Below, one piece after another: positions 1-4,929 of a stretch of DNA of 5,255 bases (position 1 is the stretch's first letter; each line of letters opens with the position of its first letter). Made by a program: the position numbers and the translations under genes. The notes below the pieces were generated by a model that saw nothing but the letters and a program-made list of their open reading frames with translations, was not told where the DNA came from and searched no databases. The stretch comes from Chloroflexota bacterium. Its GTDB lineage: Bacteria; Chloroflexota; Dehalococcoidia; Plut-88900. Location of the stretch: NCBI GenBank assembly GCA_022572865.1, contig JACZVB010000137.1:1-5255 (forward strand). The letters run 5' to 3'.

Positions 1-579
1 ATATGCCCTGCCCCCGACAGGAGTAGACAGGAGCATGGCCCCCTTGACCCCCGCCCTCGCCGACCGTTTCAGCTCTCTTACCGACTCATCCACGTCCCTT
101 GTGGTTATGTGGACGATGGGCGCCAGTCGGTCGGGGTGAGAGCTGCAAAAGTCCACAATCCAGTCGTTGTAGACCCGGGCGTAGGCTGCCGCGAGCTTCG
201 GGTCATCGCATTCGGGCTCCCAGCTCAACCCCAGGGTCGGGTACAGGATGGAAACGTCGATTCCCTCGGCATCGAGTATCTTTATCCGTTCCCCAGGGTC
301 TGAGGCGGCCGGAAGCGCCCTCAGCGCTTCATCGTAGGTAACCATTCCGGGGGTCATCCTTCGCTCCAGGTCCTTACCCTGAGAGCAATCTCTGCCCAGC
401 AGCCCGCCCTGGATGAAGTGGCCCCTCGGTTTTACGCCGTTCACCTGCAGGTATTCCAGCCCGTTCTCGTCCGTCTTGAGCCGCAGGGCCCGGTCCCTGT
501 ATTCAGGCTCGATATTATCTTCCCAGATGTTGGTGGGTTCCAGCACATGGCTGTCTATGTCCACTATCTTTGGTGGCAA
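1..579 (-). CDS. Amidohydrolase_2-family metal-dependent hydrolase, N-terminal part (runs off the left edge)
   Basis: The minus-strand frame is open from 579 to position 1 and gives 193 residues with no stop, so the C-terminal part lies outside the window. The protein begins PPKIVDIDSHVLEPTNIWED; the DIDSH...EP opening is the first beta strand and metal-binding motif typical of the amidohydrolase_2 (ACMSD-like) TIM-barrel family, with Asp in place of the first His of the usual HxH. Further typical stretches are ILDAEGIDVSILYPTLGLSW (about residues 99-118) and ARVYNDWIVDFCSSHPDRLAPI (about 132-153). Family members hydrolyse or decarboxylate small, often cyclic or aromatic substrates in the cytoplasm; the substrate cannot be told here. 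No ATG is available near the start of homology. TTG at 579 is chosen because a strong Shine-Dalgarno (587-596) lies 7 nt upstream; GTG at 564 is the alternative. It is divergent from the gene at 829. The family call is from motif recognition and is quite sure; the function is not. Confidence 0.88.
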   Translation of the reverse strand, partial: MPPKIVDIDSHVLEPTNIWEDNIEPEYRDRALRLKTDENGLEYLQVNGVKPRGHFIQGGLLGRDCSQGKDLERRMTPGMVTYDEALRALPAASDPGERIKILDAEGIDVSILYPTLGLSWEPECDDPKLAAAYARVYNDWIVDFCSSHPDRLAPIVHITTRDVDESVRELKRSARAGVKGAMLLSTPVGGRAY

Positions 580-586
580 GTCCGCT

Positions 587-596
587 ACCTCCCCTT
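587..596 (-). promoter_or_regulatory. Shine-Dalgarno that fixes the TTG start at 579
   Basis: On the minus strand this reads AAGGGGAGGT, an extended match to the 16S anti-Shine-Dalgarno, followed by 7 nt and then TTG (579-577). No ATG lies in frame near the start of homology, so this site decides the start codon of the amidohydrolase. Confidence 0.72.
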
Positions 597-757
597 GGAT
601 GTCGATACCGTCGATGCCCAATGCTAATACAGGTCCGTATCCACAACAAGGCTCACCCCGGGGTCCCGGGCCGGGACCAGGGGATAAGATCCCGTTCTGC
701 CGCCGCTATTTACCAGCCCCCGGGCCTGAGGCTCGCGGGTCTCAGGGGTCTCATCTG

Positions 758-766
758 TGGTATACT
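758..766 (+). promoter_or_regulatory. Extended -10 promoter candidate for the BioD-like gene
   Basis: TGGTATACT matches the extended -10 consensus (TGnTATAAT with 5 of 6 hexamer bases). No good -35 lies 17 bp upstream, which is usual for extended -10 promoters. The expected transcript start is near 773, leaving about 55 nt of leader before the ATG at 829. A GGGTCTCA direct repeat lies directly upstream, where an activator or repressor could bind. Confidence 0.45.
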
Positions 767-828
767 GTATCGGTTGACCCGAACCCCCTCTGACGTTCTG
801 CCACGGCCTCTACTATCTGGGAGACTCC

Positions 829-1893
829 ATGTCGAAAGTCCTCTATATAGCTTCCTTGAATGCGGGGGACGGAAAGACGGCCCTCAGCGCCGCACTGGCC
901 AGAAGATGGCAGCAGGCGGGGAGGCGGGTGGAGTATTTGAAGCCTGTATCCCTGGCGGGGGACTCCGATCGATCCGTTGCCCCGGACCAGGACTTTCTCT
1001 TCGCCAGGAAGGCCCTTGGGCTCCGTGACCTGACCCAGGAACCTATCGTCGTAAGCTATAAGTCGCCGGATGACCCCCTCCTCGCGGATGTGCACCAGAA
1101 GATAAAGGCCTCGTACCACGATGCGTTCCAGGACTCCGATGTCGTCCTGATAGAGGCCGCTGGGGGCCTGGAGACCCTGAGTCTGGAGAGGGAGGTATCA
1201 AGGGCGGTGTCCCAGGGCCTTGAGGCAAAGGTGTTGCTGGTTGTGGGCTACACCAGAGACCTGGAGGTAGAGAGGGTGGTCTCTGTGGCTGAGATGTTTG
1301 GAGAGGCGCTTCTGGGAGTGGTGATAAACAGGGTCACCCACCTGGGCATGAGGCAGGCAGCCGGCTCCCTTGTACCTTCACTGGCGGAGGCCGGCGTGAG
1401 GGTCCTGGGCCTGGTCTCCGAGACCCGGGTGATGTTCGGCATCACCGTTGGAGACCTGGTGGAGCGGCTTGACGGTCGATACGCCCTGGAGACCTCGGGC
1501 CACGATGACCTGGTGGAGTGTATCATGGTGGGCGCCAATCTCCTGGACGCCGAGGGCTTCCCCGCCGGACCCGAGTATTTCGGGCGCATGGAGAATAAGG
1601 CGGTCATTGCCAAGGGGGACAGGCCGGACTTTCAATGGGCGGCCATGGACACCCCCACACGCTGCCTGATTCTCACCGGGAACCACGACCCCATTCCATA
1701 TGTTATAGAAAAGGCCAGGGAGAAGCAGATTCCACTGGCGGTGGTGGAAAGGGACACCCTGGACGTCCTGGATGCCCTGGAGGGGATAATGTCGAGCCCC
1801 AGGCTCGATCAGCCGGCCAAGCTGGAGAAGTTCCAGGCCCTGGTGGAGGAGGCCCTGGACCTGGCTCCCCTGGATGCGATGCTGGAGGACTGA
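829..1893 (+). CDS. BioD-like P-loop protein with DRTGG domain (phosphotransacetylase N-terminal-like)
   Basis: A complete 354-residue cytoplasmic protein. Residues 1-200 form a dethiobiotin-synthetase-like P-loop domain: ASLNAGDGKTALSAAL (8-23) is the nucleotide-binding loop, KPVSL (38-42) follows strand 2, DVVLIEAAGG (104-113) is the Walker-B-like strand and GVVINRV (163-169) the base-recognition strand. Residues about 215-320 match a DRTGG domain, with KGDRPDFQWAAMDT (252-265) and LILTGNHDPIPYV (280-292) at the characteristic positions. This architecture corresponds to the N-terminal part of long phosphotransacetylases, but the acetyltransferase domain is absent, so 'phosphate acetyltransferase' would be a wrong name. 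In stand-alone form it is probably a nucleotide-binding or regulatory protein of unknown role. GGGAG at 819-823 lies 5 nt before the ATG and supports the start. It stands alone: the next gene follows after 366 bp with its own promoter. Confidence 0.9.
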   Translation: MSKVLYIASLNAGDGKTALSAALARRWQQAGRRVEYLKPVSLAGDSDRSVAPDQDFLFARKALGLRDLTQEPIVVSYKSPDDPLLADVHQKIKASYHDAFQDSDVVLIEAAGGLETLSLEREVSRAVSQGLEAKVLLVVGYTRDLEVERVVSVAEMFGEALLGVVINRVTHLGMRQAAGSLVPSLAEAGVRVLGLVSETRVMFGITVGDLVERLDGRYALETSGHDDLVECIMVGANLLDAEGFPAGPEYFGRMENKAVIAKGDRPDFQWAAMDTPTRCLILTGNHDPIPYVIEKAREKQIPLAVVERDTLDVLDALEGIMSSPRLDQPAKLEKFQALVEEALDLAPLDAMLED

Positions 1894-1973
1894 CTGCCTC
1901 GTTCCTGCAAAGGACCCGGGGTGGAGAACTCGACGCTAGGGAGCCCGTAAAATAGCTTCTCGAAACGGGGAGT

Positions 1974-2155
1974 GCAGTCCCGAGTGTCGGGATTGCCGGA
2001 GGTTTAGGGGCGAGGAGGCCATTCCTTCCCCCGACAGGGGGGAAGGCTAGGATGGGGGTGTCCCCCAATCCCAATTTCTTCGCCCTTCCTGGCCAGGCCT
2101 GTCCTGCCTCCCATCGAAGGGAGCCTGTCCCGATGCTCGGGACTTGTCGAAGGGA
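1974..2155. repeat. Cluster of palindromes resembling a dispersed intergenic repeat
   Basis: Four hairpins lie in 182 bp. The first is 1974-1996 (GCAGTCCCGA/TCGGGATTGC, 10 pairs including one G-U, loop GTG). The second is 2024-2046 (CCTTCCCCC/GGGGGAAGG, 9 pairs, loop GACAG). The third is 2053-2067 (TGGGGG/CCCCCA, loop TGT), extendable with one bulge. The fourth is 2127-2143 (GTCCCGA/TCGGGAC, loop TGC). The first and fourth share the core TCCCGA-N3-TCGGGA exactly 150 bp apart. The fourth is framed by two direct copies of TCGAAGGGA (2114-2122 and 2147-2155). Such GC-rich palindromes in a gene gap are typical of REP-like or MITE-like repeats; that it recurs elsewhere in the genome is inference. 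It could also act as an mRNA 3' stabiliser or Rho-type terminator region for the BioD-like gene. Confidence 0.55.
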
Positions 2156-2194
2156 TGGTCGGAAGTGTTGCTAAGCACTCTCCGCGGGGGGGAG

Positions 2195-2223
2195 TTGTCA
2201 ATGTGGCGGACTGTTTATATAAT
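2195..2223 (+). promoter_or_regulatory. Strong sigma70-type promoter of the speDE operon
   Basis: TTGTCA (2195-2200) is followed by a 17-bp spacer and a perfect TATAAT (2218-2223). The expected start of transcription is near 2230, giving a leader of about 30 nt before the speD start. This is the best promoter match in the window and sits exactly where the polyamine operon needs one. Confidence 0.75.
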
Positions 2224-2259
2224 GCCCTTTGCACAAAATCTAAAACGGGGGGCGGGTGA

Positions 2260-2634
2260 TTGAATGTATTAGGTAATCATCTTCTGCTAGAGTTGAAGAA
2301 CTGCGACAGGGAGATGCTGGACGACCTGGCGCAGGTGAGAGAGGCCCTTATCTCCGCTGCCGAAGAGGTGGGAGCGACGATACTGGGCGAATCTTTTCAT
2401 AAGTTCAGCCCTCAAGGCGTGACAGGCGTCCTACCCATCGCCGAATCCCATCTCTGCGTCCACACATGGCCCGAGTACGGCTTCGCCGCGGTGGACGTGT
2501 TCACCTGCGGCCAGACCTTCGACCCCAATCAGGTGGCCGAGTTCCTGATAGAGAAGTTCGGGTCCAAGGACCCCTCCATCATGGTGGTCAAGAGGGGCAT
2601 CATGGTCTCGAGCCGGGTGGAGGCCGCCCGTTAA
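2260..2634 (+). CDS. speD: S-adenosylmethionine decarboxylase proenzyme
   Basis: A 124-residue proenzyme of the short prokaryotic class (as in Bacillus and Thermotoga, about 120-130 residues). It decarboxylates S-adenosylmethionine to supply the aminopropyl donor for polyamine synthesis. The self-cleavage motif ESH is at residues 62-64; Ser63 becomes the pyruvoyl group after cleavage behind Glu62. His68 (VHTWPEYG) and Cys83 (FTCG) are present at the positions known for processing and catalysis in the Thermotoga maritima enzyme, as is FHKFSPQGVTG (46-56). All key residues are intact, so it should be active. The start is TTG at 2260: an in-frame TGA lies immediately upstream (2257-2259), no ATG fits, and MNVLGNHLLLEL aligns with the usual family N-terminus. 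The Shine-Dalgarno is poor (a G-rich stretch 2246-2256). speE follows after 16 bp, so the two are almost certainly co-transcribed. Confidence 0.96.
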   Translation: MNVLGNHLLLELKNCDREMLDDLAQVREALISAAEEVGATILGESFHKFSPQGVTGVLPIAESHLCVHTWPEYGFAAVDVFTCGQTFDPNQVAEFLIEKFGSKDPSIMVVKRGIMVSSRVEAAR

Positions 2635-2650
2635 GACGGGGCCCGGGTCC

Positions 2651-3565
2651 ATGGACAGAGAAGCCAGCACCTGGTTCCGGGAGTCGATCACAGATCACCT
2701 GTATCAGGCCTGCCGCATCACCGGCATCGCCTTCTCAGGTCAGAGCGAGTTTCAGACCATTGAGGTCATGGATACCCTGGACTTTGGGCGCATCCTGGTG
2801 CTGGATGGCAAGACCCAGTCCGCCGAGTCCGACGAGTTCATCTACCACGAAATACTCGTCCACCCCGCCATGATCATCCACCCCGCTCCTCGGCGAGTGT
2901 TCATCGCCGGCGGAGGAGAGGGGGCCACCCTCAGAGAAGTCCTCTCCCATAGCACCGTCGAAGAGGCGGTGATGGTGGATATAGACCGGGAGGTGGTGGA
3001 GGTATCCAGACGATACCTGCCCTCCTGGCACCTGGGCTCCTTCGATGATCCGCGGACGACGCTGCTTCATCAGGATGCCGGGGCCTATCTCAAAGATGCC
3101 GAGACGCCCTTCGACGTTATCATCATCGATCTGTCGGACCCGGTAAAGGGAAACCCCTCGGCCCTGCTGTACACCCGGGAGTTTTACCAGCTGGCCCTGG
3201 AGCGCCTGACTCCCCAGGGGGTGCTGGCCATCCAGGCCGAGTGCGCCGATTACGGACGGACACAGGCCTTCACCGCCATCTGCAACACCCTGGGGCAGGT
3301 CTTTCCCCGGGTATACCCGTATCACCTATCGGTCCCATCTTTCAGTGGGGACTGGGGGTTCGCCCTGGCTACCCTGGGCCCCGACCCCACCCTGGCGTCG
3401 CCTAAGGAGATAGACCAGGCGATATCGACGAGGGTCACCAGGCCCTTGAGGGCCTACGACGGGGTCACCCACCAGGGCATATTTATCTTCTCCCGGGCCG
3501 TCAGAGAGGTGCTGGAGGCGGAGACCCGGGTCCTCACGGAGAACGACCTCCTGGTCGTGACCTGA
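2651..3565 (+). CDS. speE: Polyamine aminopropyltransferase (SpeE family; GGGEGAT type)
   Basis: A 304-residue Rossmann-fold aminopropyltransferase that transfers the aminopropyl group from decarboxylated AdoMet to an amine acceptor. A small N-terminal beta domain ends in LDGKTQSAESDEFIYHE (51-67). The donor-binding loop is GGGEGATLRE (87-96), followed by VDIDREVVEV (109-118), QDA (141-143) and the catalytic-Asp segment IIDLSDPVKGNPSALLYT (158-175; Asp160 the likely general base). Putrescine-specific spermidine synthases normally have GGGDGG and D-[ST]-[ST]-DP-x-GP. GGGEGAT and DLxDPV are instead found in Thermus thermophilus SpeE, which uses agmatine or triamines, and in thermospermine synthases, and the whole core resembles the Thermus protein. 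The product may therefore be N1-aminopropylagmatine, thermospermine or spermine, not spermidine. The ATG is 16 bp after speD's stop, with only a weak G-rich ribosome site, consistent with coupling to speD. Family assignment is firm; the acceptor is inferred. Confidence 0.93.
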   Translation: MDREASTWFRESITDHLYQACRITGIAFSGQSEFQTIEVMDTLDFGRILVLDGKTQSAESDEFIYHEILVHPAMIIHPAPRRVFIAGGGEGATLREVLSHSTVEEAVMVDIDREVVEVSRRYLPSWHLGSFDDPRTTLLHQDAGAYLKDAETPFDVIIIDLSDPVKGNPSALLYTREFYQLALERLTPQGVLAIQAECADYGRTQAFTAICNTLGQVFPRVYPYHLSVPSFSGDWGFALATLGPDPTLASPKEIDQAISTRVTRPLRAYDGVTHQGIFIFSRAVREVLEAETRVLTENDLLVVT

Positions 3566-3601
3566 GGAAGGGCTAAGGAGGGCGGGGGCTGCGGGTTACC
3601 G

Positions 3602-4387
3602 CTACTCCGTCAGTCCGAAGTACGGGACCATCTGGGACCTCATGTATCGCTCGCTCAGGAAATTGAGGGCCCGCCTCGCCAGGGTGAACTTCTCTGAGAG
3701 GGTGTGGAGCACGGGCCCCAGGCCCGTCTCCCTGGACTCCCTGGCCGCCAGCCTGTAGAACGCCTCTCCCTCCCGGTCGTAGTCGTCCAGGGTCCGCTTC
3801 GGGGCGAACCTGCTCCTCCGGCGTCCGATCCCGTATCTCGTCTGCTCTGGGAAGATGCCCGCCAGAAACAGGGCGATGTCGGCTATCCGCTGGTAATATC
3901 TGGGTCGTTCCTCGGGGGCAGCCCGGTTGCAGAGATGGATCATGTCGTCCATATCCATATCGCTGAAGCGCCTACGCCGCAGCCTTCCCCTCTCCAGCCG
4001 GTAGGTTACCGAGCTGCTGGTCCTGGCGAAGGAAGACATCATGTCCACCAGGTAGTCCCGGGGCGGCTTATCGTCCAGCAGGCTGGCGACGTCGCCCGCC
4101 TCGAAGATGGGGATGCGCTCGCCCCGCTGGCCGACCTCGTTGATATACGACCGGGTCTCCAGGTCTCGGCGCGTTTGGCGAAGGAGGATGTTAAAGAGCA
4201 TCCACGGGGATATGCGGACCAGGGCCTCTTCATCGCTGAGGATGCGGCGGACCAGCTTGGGGTCGTCCAGCATCTGCTCCAGGAAATCCTCTTTGTCCCT
4301 GACCAGATCGATGATGAAGTCGTGGTCCTGGCGCTGGGTGGCTGCCGTCTCCACCAGGAATTTCAGGTCGGCCTCAGAAAGTTTCAT
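3602..4387 (-). CDS. Uncharacterised soluble protein (261 residues)
   Basis: I do not recognise this protein. It is highly charged and predicted mostly helical, with no signal peptide or membrane segment. The N-terminal third is acidic and helical (KLSEADLKFLVETAATQRQD, then DKEDFLEQMLDDPKLVRRIL, about residues 2-52). The middle holds ISPWMLFNILLRQTRRDL (about 59-76) and a basic cluster RLERGRLRRRRF (about 129-140). The C-terminal half has IADIALFLAGIFPEQTRYGIG (about 167-187) followed by another Arg-rich patch. The minus-strand reading has strongly GC-biased third codon positions like the neighbouring genes, so this strand is the real one. The frame extends up to GTG at 4483, but residues before MKLSEADL look non-coding, so ATG at 4387 is preferred; its Shine-Dalgarno is weak. 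It converges on speE with 36 bp between stops. The helical core and basic patches might suit a protein or nucleic-acid binding role, which is speculation. Confidence 0.8.
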   Translation of the reverse strand: MKLSEADLKFLVETAATQRQDHDFIIDLVRDKEDFLEQMLDDPKLVRRILSDEEALVRISPWMLFNILLRQTRRDLETRSYINEVGQRGERIPIFEAGDVASLLDDKPPRDYLVDMMSSFARTSSSVTYRLERGRLRRRRFSDMDMDDMIHLCNRAAPEERPRYYQRIADIALFLAGIFPEQTRYGIGRRRSRFAPKRTLDDYDREGEAFYRLAARESRETGLGPVLHTLSEKFTLARRALNFLSERYMRSQMVPYFGLTE

Positions 4388-4421
4388 AGCCTTGGCGCTC
4401 CGCCGGCTGGTCTCGCATTCG

Positions 4422-4430
4422 ATGCTAGCA
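4422..4430 (-). promoter_or_regulatory. Possible extended -10 element upstream of the uncharacterised gene
   Basis: On the minus strand this reads TGCTAGCAT, an extended -10 with 4 of 6 hexamer matches. Transcription would start around 4415, about 28 nt before the ATG at 4387. No -35 is visible. If correct, this promoter supports the 4387 start and would make the upstream leader ORF part of a different, longer transcript. Confidence 0.25.
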
Positions 4431-4475
4431 CGGTTAGCTATAAAACGATGGAGAGCGGGAAAGGTTGGGGAAAAA

Positions 4476-4529
4476 TCAATCACCCACGGATGAAGCAGGC
4501 GGGGCCATAGACCCGCTGAGTGGGGCCAT
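4476..4529 (-). CDS. Possible 17-codon leader peptide ORF
   Basis: An ATG at 4529 preceded by the strongest Shine-Dalgarno in the window (AAGGAGG at 4538-4544, 8 nt spacing) opens a 17-codon frame, MAPLSGSMAPPASSVGD, ending in TGA at 4476-4478. The stop overlaps the GTG (4481-4483) that opens the extended frame of the downstream gene, an arrangement seen in translational coupling. It could be a real leader peptide, the relic of a gene start disrupted by a frameshift, or a chance ORF next to a purine-rich stretch. The sequence is low complexity (Ala, Pro, Ser) and has no recognisable relative. Confidence 0.3.
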   Translation of the reverse strand: MAPLSGSMAPPASSVGD

Positions 4530-4537
4530 GTGGCCCT

Positions 4538-4544
4538 CCTCCTT
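4538..4544 (-). promoter_or_regulatory. Strong Shine-Dalgarno before the leader ORF
   Basis: Minus-strand AAGGAGG, within a longer purine run (4534-4548, AAAGAAGGAGGAGGG), lies 8 nt before ATG 4529. It is far stronger than the site before ATG 4387, so ribosomes would be expected to load here if the region is transcribed leftward. Confidence 0.5.
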
Positions 4545-4582
4545 CTTTAGATACCCCCGGCGATTCTCATACCCTCGTTAGG

Positions 4583-4885
4583 CTAATCAAGTTCATGGCT
4601 ATGAATGTACTTGGTTGTACCCACTATCAGATCCTTCTCATCCCAATGGACTGGCCAACCATCGGCATCCACGACCATATGGGTAGTAACCGTGTGCATC
4701 CCTAATACATTTTTCCATTTGTGGTAGTATTGAATGCCTCCAGGCGGGGAACTTCCCTCCCTGACTGGAACCGAGGCCTTATCCCGAGGCTCATAGGTGA
4801 ATAGTCCTGCCCATAAACCTTCCCAGATGGAGTTCTCATCAAATAGTCGTCGAAGGTCCTTTCTTGACACCCTAACCTTTAGCAT
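4583..4885 (-). CDS. Hypothetical protein (100 residues)
   Basis: I do not recognise this small protein. It has a basic N-terminus (MLKVRVSRKDLRRLFDENSI), an aromatic-rich middle (WEGLWAGLFTYEP, about 22-34; YYHKWKN, about 53-59) and a C-terminal half that looks beta-stranded (MHTVTTHMVVDADGWPVHWD, about 63-82, then LIVGTTKYI). No signal peptide, membrane segment or catalytic motif is evident. Amino-acid composition is protein-like with many Trp and His, but codon use is more AT-rich than in speD, speE or the 3602-4387 gene, which suggests a later arrival. The ATG at 4885 lacks a clear Shine-Dalgarno. A possible leftward -10 (TAGAAT, 4924-4929) with TTGGTG (4945-4950) has a short 15-bp spacer. 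It lies upstream of, and in the same direction as, the leader ORF (53 bp) and the uncharacterised gene. Confidence 0.6.
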   Translation of the reverse strand: MLKVRVSRKDLRRLFDENSIWEGLWAGLFTYEPRDKASVPVREGSSPPGGIQYYHKWKNVLGMHTVTTHMVVDADGWPVHWDEKDLIVGTTKYIHSHELD

Positions 4886-4892
4886 TTATGGT
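4864..4892 (+). promoter_or_regulatory. Candidate sigma70 promoter facing the permease fragment
   Basis: A perfect TTGACA (4864-4869) is followed by 17 bp and TATGGT (4887-4892, 4 of 6 matches). Transcription would start near 4899, 18 nt before the GGAGGG ribosome site at 4917-4922. The -35 lies inside the 5' end of the oppositely oriented 100-residue ORF, so the two features overlap. Confidence 0.45.
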
Positions 4893-4929
4893 CTTCGATG
4901 GCCGTGAGTAATCAGCGGAGGGAATTCTA

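Larger units (their letters stand above)
580..828. other. Divergent intergenic region with symmetric and repeated sequence elements
   Basis: These 249 bp separate the leftward amidohydrolase from the rightward BioD-like gene. They contain a 17-bp quasi-palindrome (662-678, GGTCCCGG-g-CCGGGACC), a CCTGAG/CTCAGG inverted repeat (725-730 and 741-746), and two copies of GGGTCTCA (737-744 and 746-753) spaced 9 bp apart just upstream of the -10 element at 761. The spacing and position are compatible with regulator binding sites, but the repeats are short and GC-rich, so chance is possible. I see no convincing promoter for the leftward gene. No open frame here has coding character. Confidence 0.5.
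1894..2259. other. Gene-free region with GC-rich hairpin cluster and speD promoter
   Basis: This 366-bp gap has no credible coding frame. Its middle (1974-2155) is a series of GC-rich inverted repeats listed separately. It ends with a strong sigma70-type promoter at 2195-2223. A short imperfect hairpin (2164-2179, AGTGTT/AAGCACT with one G-U pair) sits about 15 bp upstream of the -35 element. I see no hairpin followed by a T-run, so no clear intrinsic terminator for the upstream gene. Confidence 0.6.

Noticed and set aside
1943..1970. CCCGT/ACGGG inverted repeat after the BioD-like gene as a terminator
   Set aside because: Only five pairs with a 16-nt loop and no T-run follow; too weak to call.
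1703..2234. Minus-strand frames over the hairpin region
   Set aside because: Their translations are Pro/Gly-rich low-complexity sequence arising from GC-rich palindromes; no coding signature.
2735..3325. 196-codon open frame on the minus strand within speE
   Set aside because: It lies wholly opposite an unmistakable SpeE protein and its translation has no family resemblance; it is a shadow caused by high GC.
3566..3601. Bidirectional terminator between the convergent speE and uncharacterised genes
   Set aside because: The 36-bp gap has no stable inverted repeat and no T-run on either strand.
4388..4483. N-terminal extension of the uncharacterised protein back to GTG 4483
   Set aside because: The added 32 residues lack the codon bias of the rest, the GTG has no ribosome site of its own, and the protein's regular helical pattern begins at MKLSEADL (4387). 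It is kept only as part of the leader-ORF observation.
3704..4510. 268-codon open frame on the plus strand opposite the uncharacterised gene
   Set aside because: The minus-strand reading has the GC-biased third positions and balanced charged helical composition of the neighbouring genes; the plus-strand translation is Pro/Gly/Val-rich and looks like a shadow.
4520..4705. 61-codon plus-strand frame containing MNVLG, the same five residues that begin SpeD
   Set aside because: The similarity stops after those residues and the frame lies across the 3' end of the more protein-like 100-residue minus-strand ORF; chance match.
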